Below, one piece after another: positions 50,635 to 61,051 of a stretch of 64,000 nucleotides of DNA. The stretch spans positions 62,001 through 126,000 of the forward strand of contig JAQDAD010000001.1 of NCBI GenBank assembly GCA_027682205.1, in the 5' to 3' direction. Positions within the stretch are counted from its first letter, which is position 1; the number at the start of each line of letters is the position of its first letter. The DNA comes from Streptococcaceae bacterium AF54-32pH5A (lineage in GTDB: Bacteria; Bacillota; Bacilli; Lactobacillales; Streptococcaceae). The notes under the pieces were generated by a model that was not told the DNA's origin, made no database searches, and saw only the letters and a list, made by a program, of their open reading frames with translations. A program made the translations under genes and the position numbers.

Positions 50635-51264
50635 ATGTTAGAATTACGGAATATCAATAAAGCCTTTGGTGGCAAACAAATCTTAACCAATTTCAGTCTA
50701 TCTATTCCTGAAAAGCAAATCCTCGCAATCGTAGGTCCATCAGGAGGCGGAAAAACCACTTTATTGCGTATGTTGGCTGGCCTGGAAACCATTGATTCTG
50801 GAGAAATCTACTATAATGGTGAATCTCTAGCTATAGATGAATTGGAAAAGCGTAATCTACTAGGATTTGTTTTCCAAGATTTTCAACTCTTTCCACATTT
50901 GTCAGTTCTCGAAAACTTAACCTTATCGCCCATAAAAACGATGAACATGGATAAGGAAGCTGCTGAGAAGAAGGCGCGCGGTTTGTTAGAACAACTTGGG
51001 TTAGCAGGACATGCTGATGCTTATCCTTTCTCACTATCTGGTGGACAAAAGCAGCGTGTCGCCTTAGCGCGTGCCATGATGATAAACCCAGAAGTTATCG
51101 GATATGATGAACCTACATCAGCTTTAGACCCTGAGTTACGATTAGAGGTAGAAAAACTTATCCTTCAAAATAAAGAGCGTGGCATGACGCAGATTGTTGT
51201 GACCCACGATCTTCAGTTTGCGGAAAACATTGCTGATCAGATCCTTAAGGTTGATCCAAAGTAG
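50635..51264 (+). CDS. Amino-acid ABC transporter ATPase
   Basis: A 209-residue ATPase of the polar amino-acid uptake family: Walker A GPSGGGKTT, Q-loop FQDFQLFPHLSV, signature LSGGQKQR, Walker B VIGYDEPTSALDPE and His-switch VTHD. It is about 30 residues shorter than the usual GlnQ-type enzyme, lacking part of the C-terminus after the switch histidine, but all catalytic motifs are intact. AGGAGG lies 5 nt before the ATG at 50635. Confidence 0.9.
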   Translation: MLELRNINKAFGGKQILTNFSLSIPEKQILAIVGPSGGGKTTLLRMLAGLETIDSGEIYYNGESLAIDELEKRNLLGFVFQDFQLFPHLSVLENLTLSPIKTMNMDKEAAEKKARGLLEQLGLAGHADAYPFSLSGGQKQRVALARAMMINPEVIGYDEPTSALDPELRLEVEKLILQNKERGMTQIVVTHDLQFAENIADQILKVDPK

Positions 51265-51279
51265 GAGTAGGAGGTGCTT

Positions 51280-52119
51280 ATGAAGAGAAAGAAAATTGCC
51301 CTAGTACTTGCTTTGCTCTTTAGCTTCTTCCTGACGGCTTGTACTCAGAAGGCAAGTGATCCGAATCAGGATAATTGGTCCAAATATCAAAAGCAGGGGA
51401 GCATTACCATTGGATTTGACAATACCTTTGTTCCCATGGGATTTGAGGAAAAGAATGGCCAGTATGCAGGTTTTGATATAGACCTTTCCCAAGCTGTTTC
51501 AGAGAAGCTAGGAATTCAGGTGAACTTTCAACCCATCGACTGGGATATGAAAGAAACGGAACTACAAAATGGTACCATTGATGCCATCTGGAATGGCTAT
51601 ACAGCTACAGATGAACGGAAAGAGAAGGTTGCTTTTACAATTCCTTATATGGAAAATCAGCAAGTTTTAGTTTCTAAAAAATCTCAGAACATCCAGTCAG
51701 TTAAAGATATGAATAACAAGGTTTTGGGAGCTCAGGCAGGATCTTCTGGCTATTTGGATTTTGAAGGACAACCAGAATTACTCAAGAATCGAGTGAAAGA
51801 CCAGAAGGCCAATCAATACCAAAGTTTCAATGAAGCCTTGATTGATTTAAAAAATGATCGGATTGATGCCTTGTTGATTGACCGTGTTTATGCCAATTAC
51901 TACCTCCAGTCTGAAGGGATATTAAATGACTACAATGTCTTTTCAGCGGGCTTTGAAAGCGAAGCCTTTGCAGTTGGTGTCAGACCTGCTGATAAAACTT
52001 TGCTAGATGCTTTGAACCAAGCCTTTGTTGCACTATACAAAGAAGGAAAGTTCCAGGAAATCAGCCAAAAATGGTTTGGGGAAGATGTAGCAACCAGTCA
52101 GGTGAAAAATCAAGAATAA
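51280..52119 (+). CDS. aatB: Amino-acid ABC transporter substrate-binding lipoprotein (AatB-like)
   Basis: A 279-residue extracellular binding protein. The signal peptide ends in the lipobox FLTAC, followed by the periplasmic-binding-protein type II fold with ITIGFDNTFVPMGFEEKNGQYAGFDIDLSQAV at the start of lobe 1. The hinge strands are around NNKVLGAQAGSSGYLDF. The start at 51280 has AGGAGGTG 5 nt upstream. The fold and the operon point to a polar or cationic amino acid or cystine. The symbol follows the pneumococcal homologue from memory and is less certain than the role. Confidence 0.82.
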   Translation: MKRKKIALVLALLFSFFLTACTQKASDPNQDNWSKYQKQGSITIGFDNTFVPMGFEEKNGQYAGFDIDLSQAVSEKLGIQVNFQPIDWDMKETELQNGTIDAIWNGYTATDERKEKVAFTIPYMENQQVLVSKKSQNIQSVKDMNNKVLGAQAGSSGYLDFEGQPELLKNRVKDQKANQYQSFNEALIDLKNDRIDALLIDRVYANYYLQSEGILNDYNVFSAGFESEAFAVGVRPADKTLLDALNQAFVALYKEGKFQEISQKWFGEDVATSQVKNQE

Positions 52120-52121
52120 GA

Positions 52122-52156
52122 AAAAGAGATTGGGTTTGAACCTCAGTCTCTTTTAG
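52122..52156 (+). terminator. Terminator of amino-acid ABC operon
   Basis: AAAAGAGA (52122-52129) / TCTCTTTT (52147-52154) with GGTT/AACC nested inside. Confidence 0.8.
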
Positions 52157-52160
52157 TATT

Positions 52161-52188
52161 AAAAATCCTCTGACAAGAGGCAGAGGAT
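52161..52188 (-). terminator. Terminator of lysS
   Basis: On the minus strand ATCCTCTG/CAGAGGAT (52188-52181 and 52172-52165), loop of 8 nt, followed by TTTTTAA, 7 nt after the lysS stop. Confidence 0.85.
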
Positions 52189-52194
52189 AAGAGT

Positions 52195-53694
<1,500 letters not shown>

Positions 53695-53797
53695 CTAGTT
53701 TTACTCAAAATTTGATACGATGAGTCATTTTTTGCGATACTCCCATTTTATCATAAATAGCAAAGAAATTCACGGATATTCTTTGAAAACTAAAAAG

Positions 53798-53820
53798 AAC
53801 TTGACCGGTGGGATCAAGTT
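53798..53820 (-). terminator. Terminator of DUF368-YbaK-phosphatase operon
   Basis: AACTTGA/TCAAGTT (53820-53814 and 53804-53798), loop of 9 nt, followed on the minus strand by CTTTTTAG. Confidence 0.82.
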
Positions 53821-53823
53821 TCA

Positions 53824-54447
53824 TTATTTTTCTTGATAGGAAGTGTCATTCCATCTTTCGAGAGTGAAGGATTCAAAATCCTCAGTGTCCAAAATTGTCA
53901 AACTAGCATTGGCCAAGCCTCCATCTTTACGAAGGTGAGCCTCTTTATAGCCTAGAAGAGTACGTAGGCTAGCAGTGAGATTTGCACCATGACCGACGAT
54001 TAGAATGTTTTCAGCTGGCCTCTCTTTCAGAGATTTGATAAATTGAATAGTACGCTGAGTCGTAGAGTAGAGGGATTCCGCTTCAAACATCCTAGTATCA
54101 AACTGAGCTAGATTGGAGCGAAAGGCCTTGATTTGTTGAGGGTAGATGGCATTGAGAGTTGCGATTTTTAAACCTTCAAGTTTCCCAAGTTGCCATTCAC
54201 GTAGGTCAGGAATTCTCTCTAAAGGACAAGGTGTCTGGAGTTGACTTTGGATAATTTCAGCAGATTTGACTGCTCTGGGTAAATCACTAGAATAAATCGT
54301 ATCAAAAGGTATTTCCTTGAGATACTGACCAAGTTGTTTTAGAGTGTCAATGGACTCTGGAAGAAGGGGAGAGTCCCCACTAGCACCTTGAAAACGTCCT
54401 TCAAGATTCCAGAGGGTGCGACCGTGACGGACAAAATAGAGTTTCAT
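53824..54447 (-). CDS. Histidine-phosphatase (phosphoglycerate-mutase-like) protein
   Basis: A 207-residue member of the histidine phosphatase superfamily. The phospho-acceptor His8 sits in YFVRHGRTLWNLEGR, a second arginine is in SSDLPRAVKSAEII, and the catalytic His is in ILIVGHGANL. These motifs fit broad-specificity phosphatases of the PhoE/CobC type more than glycolytic mutase. The ATG overlaps the YbaK stop as TAATG. It is the last gene of a three-gene coupled operon. Substrate unknown. Confidence 0.87.
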   Translation of the reverse strand: MKLYFVRHGRTLWNLEGRFQGASGDSPLLPESIDTLKQLGQYLKEIPFDTIYSSDLPRAVKSAEIIQSQLQTPCPLERIPDLREWQLGKLEGLKIATLNAIYPQQIKAFRSNLAQFDTRMFEAESLYSTTQRTIQFIKSLKERPAENILIVGHGANLTASLRTLLGYKEAHLRKDGGLANASLTILDTEDFESFTLERWNDTSYQEK

Positions 54448-54929
54448 TACTTACTTTCCTCCAATATATCAGCAAAATCTGCTTTTACAAAGCTGGCCAA
54501 GTCTCGAGGACGTATGATGATACTATGTCCAACTTCTCCAGCAGAGACGATCATTTGGTCCAAATCCAAAGCAGTCTTATCAATAAAAATTGGATAATTG
54601 TGTTTTTGGCGAATGCCGACGGGATTATTTGCCCCATGAATATAGCCTGTCGTTTTTTCTAAGTCTTTCTGTGGAATCATGCTCACTTTTTTATTGCCAG
54701 AAACCTTTGCTAATTTTTTCTCAGCGAGGTGTTCTGTTATGGGAACGATTCCGATGATCGGTCCTGTCTTGTCTCCCAAAAGAGCCAAGGTTTTAAAGAT
54801 CTGTTTTCTGTCGTATTCAGGAGGAAGTTCTCCTTCAAGCGCATTGATTTGAATGCCTGTATGGTCAATACCGGCCTTGGTCAAGATTTGTTCGACCAAG
54901 GTTTTTTTAATCTTGACTTTTTTAACCAT
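54447..54929 (-). CDS. YbaK/EbsC-family aminoacyl-tRNA deacylase
   Basis: A 160-residue trans-editing protein of the YbaK (Cys-tRNA-Pro deacylase) group, which removes mischarged cysteine from tRNA-Pro. The conserved lysine is in the IFKTLALLGD segment. The glycine-rich loops GYIHGANNPVGIRQK and SAGEVGHSIIIRP line the substrate pocket. It is coupled on both sides by TAATG overlaps, to DUF368 before and the phosphatase after. Confidence 0.9.
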   Translation of the reverse strand: MVKKVKIKKTLVEQILTKAGIDHTGIQINALEGELPPEYDRKQIFKTLALLGDKTGPIIGIVPITEHLAEKKLAKVSGNKKVSMIPQKDLEKTTGYIHGANNPVGIRQKHNYPIFIDKTALDLDQMIVSAGEVGHSIIIRPRDLASFVKADFADILEESK

Positions 54930-55771
54930 TATTTATACTTATCCTCCAACTGACTCATCCAGATACCAAGCCAGATACCAAGCGCAAAGAAGAAGGCAAC
55001 GAGAACATAGCTCACAATGGAAAGCCCAGTGTATTGGATACTTTCAGCATTTCCAGCATTTGGAATCAAAATTAAGAGAGTGCTTGAAAGCACAATCCCA
55101 ATGATAAAGTGATAAACACGGGAGTGGTAGTTGTTCAAGGCATGATCCATCAATTTTGAAAAAATAATGAGGGTTGCTCCTGCACCAATGCCGATAGGAA
55201 GGAAGGTGCCAAATAAATCAAAGGTTTTAAAACCAGTTAACATAGGAGCATACAGTCCCAAAATCAAGAGGAGATTTGACGGACTTAAACCAGGTACCAA
55301 GACACCCAGAGCTAAAAGAGCACCCGATAAGATGAAGTTTGCAAAACTTGCGCTGAGTGATCCTACGACAAAATTGAGAGCGTAAAGACCCAACCCAGAA
55401 ATGATAAAGGTAGCCCAGAACCAGACTAGGTCAATCTTATCACGATCAGACTCCCGAGTAGATTCTTTAAGGAGGCTAGGAATTGTGCCAATGATAGCTC
55501 CTGCAAAACTCCATAAAACATAGACTTGGTAATTTTCTAGCAAATATTCGATTGGATAAGAAAACAAACCAATACCTAGCAACATCCCGATAGCTACTGG
55601 GATAAAGTAAAGGACATTTGATTTAAAATCCTTAAAAGGATGAGCTAGAAATCCGATCATTCGCTCGTAGATACCTAATATTGCAGCCAGAACTCCTCCA
55701 GAAATTCCAGGTAAGATAAATCCTAAGGCAATGACGATTCCTTTAATAACTCGTGCAATCCATGAAAACAT
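54929..55771 (-). CDS. DUF368 polytopic membrane protein
   Basis: A 280-residue protein with about eight helices and the DUF368 pattern: GFILPGISGGVLAAILGIYERMI at the N-terminus, the mirrored segment GVLVPGLSPSNLLLILGLY in the middle, and PIGIGAGATLIIFSKLMDHAL. The internal duplication of the P-G-[IL]-S motif suggests an inverted-repeat transporter fold. DUF368 and DedA-like families have been implicated in undecaprenyl-phosphate translocation, so a role in envelope lipid recycling is plausible but not shown. First gene of the operon, with a minus-strand extended -10 TGT-TATAAT at 55822-55814. Confidence 0.88.
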   Translation of the reverse strand: MFSWIARVIKGIVIALGFILPGISGGVLAAILGIYERMIGFLAHPFKDFKSNVLYFIPVAIGMLLGIGLFSYPIEYLLENYQVYVLWSFAGAIIGTIPSLLKESTRESDRDKIDLVWFWATFIISGLGLYALNFVVGSLSASFANFILSGALLALGVLVPGLSPSNLLLILGLYAPMLTGFKTFDLFGTFLPIGIGAGATLIIFSKLMDHALNNYHSRVYHFIIGIVLSSTLLILIPNAGNAESIQYTGLSIVSYVLVAFFFALGIWLGIWMSQLEDKYK

Positions 55772-55813
55772 AATAAAATCCTCAATTTCGTAAAATTCTT
55801 CTCTATGCTATCA

Positions 55814-55822
55814 ATTATAACA
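55814..55822 (-). promoter_or_regulatory. Extended -10 promoter of DUF368 operon
   Basis: TGT-TATAAT read on the minus strand from 55822 to 55814, 42 nt before the start codon. Confidence 0.75.
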
Positions 55823-55844
55823 CAGACGGGAAAAAAATGAAAAA

Positions 55845-55875
55845 ACAAGTGAAAAAGTTTGTTATTTTCACTTGT
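55845..55875 (-). terminator. Terminator of GH25 gene
   Basis: ACAAGTGAAAA/TTTTCACTTGT (11 bp, loop 9), followed on the minus strand by TTTTTTC. Confidence 0.85.
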
Positions 55876-55876
55876 C

Positions 55877-56677
55877 TTATGGTCTTAAAAATAGTTTTCT
55901 GAAGGTTTCTTCCTTCTCCTTAGCTGTAGAAATCAAATTGATGTCCAAATGATGTTCAAATCCAGCAATTCTTCCTTTAGATGTGTACTGGTGGAGATCG
56001 TAGTCCAGATCAGTATTTGGCTTAGTTTCAAAATAACCAGAGTCAGTTCCATAGGAAGGGATCCAAATAGCAGTGAACTTGTCTGTATTGATACTGTGCT
56101 CTTGCATAAAGTAAACTCCAATGTAGATGCCGATGTTTTTAGCGCCTAAAGATTCCAGTTTGGCACGAAAGGCTTCAACACCTTCATTCATATCAGACAT
56201 TGTTTTTTCTTCAACATCCAACCAGTAGTAGCTAGGATTGTAGGGAGAAGCAGCATTGTAGAAGACTTCAGCAGCCTTTTCCATATCTTCTTTCCTTTTT
56301 CCAGCAACGTAAGCATAAACACCCACAGGGACATTGCGTTTTTGAAATTCTGCTATGTGATTTTGATAGGCTTTATCGATACCATTAATAAAGGCAGCAT
56401 CATTTGTTTCAGTATGCTGAGCCCCATTGTGCACACGAACGATAACACCAGAAATGTTTTGAGATAGGGTGTCGTAGTTGATTTCCTCAGGTCTTTGCCA
56501 ACCAGAGACGTCGATAATGGGTTTGTCAAGATTATGCAAGGCCTGTGTTTCAACCTGAAGAGCATTTGGTTTTGTCTTGATAGGATGGTCCTCAAAACTT
56601 GGTTTGTTGAGGAATAAAATCGCTATGAAAATTCCAAATAAACTAAAAATAATAATTGGATGAATCTGTTTTCTCAT
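55877..56677 (-). CDS. GH25-family muramidase-like protein
   Basis: A 266-residue protein with an uncleaved-looking N-terminal anchor (residues 8-24) and one GH25 (Chalaropsis-type lysozyme) barrel. The active-site acids are expected in IIDVSGWQ and YYWLDVEEKT, and the barrel ends in DLHQYTSKG. It would cut the glycan strand of peptidoglycan at the outer membrane face, as a remodelling rather than phage-lysis enzyme since no wall-binding repeats are attached. No Shine-Dalgarno precedes the ATG; TAGACT lies 8 nt upstream with TTGATT 17 nt before it, so translation may be leaderless. Confidence 0.87.
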   Translation of the reverse strand: MRKQIHPIIIFSLFGIFIAILFLNKPSFEDHPIKTKPNALQVETQALHNLDKPIIDVSGWQRPEEINYDTLSQNISGVIVRVHNGAQHTETNDAAFINGIDKAYQNHIAEFQKRNVPVGVYAYVAGKRKEDMEKAAEVFYNAASPYNPSYYWLDVEEKTMSDMNEGVEAFRAKLESLGAKNIGIYIGVYFMQEHSINTDKFTAIWIPSYGTDSGYFETKPNTDLDYDLHQYTSKGRIAGFEHHLDINLISTAKEKEETFRKLFLRP

Positions 56678-56794
56678 ATGTATTTAGTCTATCGTAAAAA
56701 TTTAAAAAAATCAAAGGAAACCACTTAGAAATGTAGACAAGTAGGGAGATTTTCAGGAAAGCACCTGTTTGTTTGTTCTTTAAAAGTAAAAATA

Positions 56795-56803
56795 TGGTAT
56801 AAT
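56795..56803 (+). promoter_or_regulatory. Extended -10 promoter of glmU operon
   Basis: TGG-TATAAT at 56795-56803, 31 nt before the start codon. Confidence 0.8.
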
Positions 56804-56807
56804 ATAA

Positions 56808-58214
<1,407 letters not shown>

Positions 58215-58223
58215 GAGTTTGTC

Positions 58224-58769
58224 ATGGAATTTGAAGAAAAAACGCTTAGTCGAAAAGAAATCTATCAAGGTCCTATTTTCAAACTAGTACAAGATCAGGT
58301 GGAACTAGCAGAAGGAAAAGGAACTGCTCAACGTGACTTGATTTTTCACAATGGAGGCGTATGTGTTCTAGCTGTGACAGCTGAGGACAAAATCGTCCTC
58401 GTTAAGCAATACCGAAAGGCTATCGAGGCTGTCTCTTATGAGATTCCTGCCGGTAAACTTGAAGTTGGTGAAAATGCAGATCCAATGGCAGCGGCTCTTC
58501 GGGAATTGGAAGAAGAGGTTGCCTACACAGCTAAGCTAGAACTCTTATACGATTTCTATTCTGCGATTGGATTTTGCAACGAAAAATTGAAACTCTACCT
58601 TGCGAGTGATTTAACTAAGGTAGATAATCCTCGTCCGCAAGACGATGATGAAACCTTGGAAGTTCTAGAAGTGAGTCTAGAGGAGGCCAAGAACCTGATC
58701 CAGTCAGGTCATATCTGTGATGCCAAGACTATTATGGCGATCCAGTACTGGGAACTACAAAAGAAATAG
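58224..58769 (+). CDS. NUDIX hydrolase (ADP-ribose pyrophosphatase type)
   Basis: A 181-residue NUDIX enzyme of the ADP-ribose pyrophosphatase group, cleaving ADP-ribose to AMP and ribose 5-phosphate. The NUDIX box runs through [25 protein letters not shown]. The metal-binding REL-x-EE core is intact, while the usual following Gly is replaced by Ala. PAGKLE and the N-terminal beta strands support the ADPRase subgroup. It starts 9 nt after glmU. Confidence 0.9.
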   Translation: MEFEEKTLSRKEIYQGPIFKLVQDQVELAEGKGTAQRDLIFHNGGVCVLAVTAEDKIVLVKQYRKAIEAVSYEIPAGKLEVGENADPMAAALRELEEEVAYTAKLELLYDFYSAIGFCNEKLKLYLASDLTKVDNPRPQDDDETLEVLEVSLEEAKNLIQSGHICDAKTIMAIQYWELQKK

Positions 58770-58780
58770 AGGAGCAACCC

Positions 58781-59092
58781 ATGGGAAAACCTTTATTAAC
58801 AGATGAAATGATTGAACGTGCCAACCGCGGTGAGAAAATATCAGGGCCACCTCTTCAAGATGATGAGGAAACAAAGATCTTACCAACTGCTTCACAACAT
58901 TTTGGTAATTCACGTTCTAGAGTCCACGGTTTTAGTCAAGATACCTTAACGATCGAAGTAGAGCCAACGATTCATAAGAGTCGTCGCATTGAGAATACCA
59001 AGAGAAATGTTTTTAATTCAAAACTCAATCGCATCTTGTTTGCAGTCATTCTACTCTTAATTTTGTTAATTTTAGCAATGAAACTCTTGTAA
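58781..59092 (+). CDS. macP: MacP, cofactor of the wall polymerase PBP2a
   Basis: A 103-residue single-pass protein. The long cytoplasmic N-terminus is charged and contains [15 protein letters not shown] basic stretch ([11 protein letters not shown]) comes before one C-terminal membrane helix ([19 protein letters not shown]). Size, topology and neighbours match pneumococcal MacP, which activates the class A penicillin-binding protein PBP2a and is phosphorylated by StkP. Thr31, in EETK, is the likely counterpart of the phosphorylated threonine (reported as Thr32). Identification rests on remembered sequence and gene order. Confidence 0.85.
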   Translation: MGKPLLTDEMIERANRGEKISGPPLQDDEETKILPTASQHFGNSRSRVHGFSQDTLTIEVEPTIHKSRRIENTKRNVFNSKLNRILFAVILLLILLILAMKLL

Positions 59093-59107
59093 TTGAAAGG
59101 ATATGAA

Positions 59108-59800
59108 ATGAAAATTGGAATCATTGCTGCCATGCCAGAAGAGCTCCTACATCTGACTCAGAATTTGGACAAAACCCAAGAAGTCCAAGTCTTGGGAAAC
59201 ACCTACTATACTGGCACTATTGGCAAGACAGAAGTTGTCCTTGTTCAGAGTGGGATTGGGAAGGTCATGTCGGCTATGAGTGTAGCTGTCCTAGCTGACC
59301 ATTTTCAAGTAGAAGCCATTATCAATACAGGATCAGCAGGTGCTCTTGCAGAAGGGATTGCCGTTGGTGATGTAGTGATTGCGGATAAACTGGTTTATCA
59401 TGATGTGGATGTGACTGCATTTGGCTATGCTTATGGTCAGATGGCTGGTCAACCCCTCTACTTTGAATCCGATAAGAACTTTATTACTAGGATTCAAACA
59501 AATTTATCTCAATTAGACCAGACCTGGCACCTAGGCTTGATTGCTACAGGGGACAGCTTTATAGCTGGGGATGATAAGATTGCTAGTATCAAATCTCACT
59601 TTCCTGAAGTTTTAGCAGTGGAGATGGAAGGAGCAGCCATTGCTCAGGCGGCTCAGGCTCTTGACCTACCTTTCCTAGTCATTCGCGCTATGAGTGACAA
59701 TGCCAATCACGAGGCCTCTATTTCATTTGATGAGTTTATTATAGAAGCAGGACGTCGTTCTGCCCAAGTCTTACTAGCCTTTTTAAAGGCCTTGAATTAA
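59108..59800 (+). CDS. mtnN: 5'-methylthioadenosine/S-adenosylhomocysteine nucleosidase
   Basis: Splits S-adenosylhomocysteine and methylthioadenosine, recycling methionine and feeding LuxS. The 230-residue protein starts IGIIAAMPEEL (catalytic Glu), has the ribose site GSAGAL and EMEGAAIAQAA, and the catalytic Asp in RAMSDNA. AAAGGAT lies before the ATG at 59108; the TTG at 59093 is rejected. It is last in the glmU operon. It serves SAM-dependent enzymes generally, including the methyltransferase at 34276. Confidence 0.95.
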   Translation: MKIGIIAAMPEELLHLTQNLDKTQEVQVLGNTYYTGTIGKTEVVLVQSGIGKVMSAMSVAVLADHFQVEAIINTGSAGALAEGIAVGDVVIADKLVYHDVDVTAFGYAYGQMAGQPLYFESDKNFITRIQTNLSQLDQTWHLGLIATGDSFIAGDDKIASIKSHFPEVLAVEMEGAAIAQAAQALDLPFLVIRAMSDNANHEASISFDEFIIEAGRRSAQVLLAFLKALN

Positions 59801-59808
59801 GCGGAAAT

Positions 59809-59837
59809 TTGACAGTTTATCTAGCTTATGATAAGAT
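59809..59837 (+). promoter_or_regulatory. Promoter of rocS
   Basis: Perfect TTGACA (59809-59814), 17-nt spacer, TAAGAT (59832-59837) with TGA before it. It separates rocS from the glmU operon. Confidence 0.85.
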
Positions 59838-59876
59838 TTAAATAAAGAAAAGCTAGAAAACGTTTCAGAGGATATT

Positions 59877-60371
59877 ATGAGTATAGAAATGACCGTCAGT
59901 GAGATTGCAGAGGTCTTAGGCCTATCTCGTCAGGCAATCAACAATCGTGTCAAAGAACTTCCCGAAGAGGACACGAAAAAAAATGACAAAGGTGTAACAG
60001 TAGTTACTCGAAGTGGCTTAATCAAGCTAGAAGAAATCTACAAAAAAACGATTTTTGAAGATGAACCAGTCAGTGATGATGTCAAACAACGTGAACTGAT
60101 GGAAATCTTGGTCGATGAGAAAAATGCTGAAATTCTTCGATTGTACGAGCAACTCAAGGCCAAGGACCAGCAGCTGGCAGAAAAAGATGAGCAGATGCGC
60201 ATCAAAGATCGCCAGATTGCTGAAAAGGACAAACAATTGGACCAACAGCAACAATTAACTCTTCAAGCTATGAAGGATCAAGAAAGCTTGAAACTCGAGT
60301 TGGACCAAGCAAAAGAAGAAGTCCAAGCAACCAAAAAAGGCTTTTTTGCTCGCCTATTTGGAGGAAAATAA
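59877..60371 (+). CDS. rocS: RocS, regulator of chromosome segregation
   Basis: A 164-residue protein with three clear parts. The N-terminal helix-turn-helix (MTVSEIAEVLGLSRQAINNRVKEL) binds DNA. A long coiled coil (about 70-150) has heptad-like repeats of KD-Q-L/I-AEKD. A short C-terminal amphipathic helix (KKGFFARLFGGK) should attach to the membrane. This layout and the place after mtnN match pneumococcal RocS, which links the nucleoid and ParB to the membrane and protects it at division. The N-terminal domain belongs to the DUF536 group also seen on plasmids. Own strong promoter and terminator. Confidence 0.87.
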   Translation: MSIEMTVSEIAEVLGLSRQAINNRVKELPEEDTKKNDKGVTVVTRSGLIKLEEIYKKTIFEDEPVSDDVKQRELMEILVDEKNAEILRLYEQLKAKDQQLAEKDEQMRIKDRQIAEKDKQLDQQQQLTLQAMKDQESLKLELDQAKEEVQATKKGFFARLFGGK

Positions 60372-60415
60372 AGAAGCTGTTTGGGTTATTCACTAACCTA
60401 ATAGCTTCTTTTCTT
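60371..60415 (+). terminator. Terminator of rocS
   Basis: AAGAAGCT (60371-60378) / AGCTTCTT (60403-60410) with GGTTA/TAACC nested inside, then TTC TTATTT. Confidence 0.85.
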
Positions 60416-60452
60416 ATTTGTAGTTTAAATCGAGTCGAAATTGAGGTAAAAG

Positions 60453-61043
60453 ATGGAAAAATTAAGAGACTATATCGCCTTTGACTTAGAATTCAATCAA
60501 CACGAAGGGGTTACTCATTTAATTCAGGTATCAGCAGTTCATTTTCAAGATGGTCATGAAATAGATGCCTTTGATTCTTATGTCCATACCAGCGTACCTT
60601 TAAAGAGTTTTATCAATGGTTTGACAGGAATTACAGCTGAAACCTTGAAAGATGCGCCAAAAGTAGAACAAGTTTTACAGGACTTTCAGGCTTTTGTTGG
60701 CAACTTACCCATCGTTGGTTACAATGCAGCCAAGAGTGATTTGCCTATTCTCATGGAGCATGGTTTGGACTATCGTGACCAGTATAAGGTTGACCTATAT
60801 GATGAGGCTTTTGAACGCCGTAGTTCTGACCTACACGGCATTGCCAACCTCAAACTGCAAACTGTTGCGAATTTTTTAGGCTTTAAAGGTCAATCGCATA
60901 ATAGTTTAGAAGATGCTCGCATGACAGCGCGTGTTTATGAAGCCTTTCTGGAGTCTGACGAAGGAAAACTATTATTAGAAGAACAGAGTAATCTATCCAT
61001 GAATCTCTTTGGTGGGCTAGACTTATCTCAATTTCTAGACTAG
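60453..61043 (+). CDS. DEDDh 3'-5' exonuclease (DnaQ-like)
   Basis: A 196-residue stand-alone exonuclease of the RNase T/DnaQ fold. The acidic residues are in IAFDLEFNQ (ExoI, D-x-E), VGYNAAKSDLPIL (ExoII) and HNSLEDARMTA (ExoIII with the DEDDh histidine). It lacks the helicase or polymerase domain that would tie it to a specific complex, so it may trim DNA or RNA ends. It lies 3 nt... close to the phosphodiesterase gene downstream (8 nt), with TTGAGG before its own start. Confidence 0.88.
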   Translation: MEKLRDYIAFDLEFNQHEGVTHLIQVSAVHFQDGHEIDAFDSYVHTSVPLKSFINGLTGITAETLKDAPKVEQVLQDFQAFVGNLPIVGYNAAKSDLPILMEHGLDYRDQYKVDLYDEAFERRSSDLHGIANLKLQTVANFLGFKGQSHNSLEDARMTARVYEAFLESDEGKLLLEEQSNLSMNLFGGLDLSQFLD

Positions 61044-61051
61044 GAGTGCTT

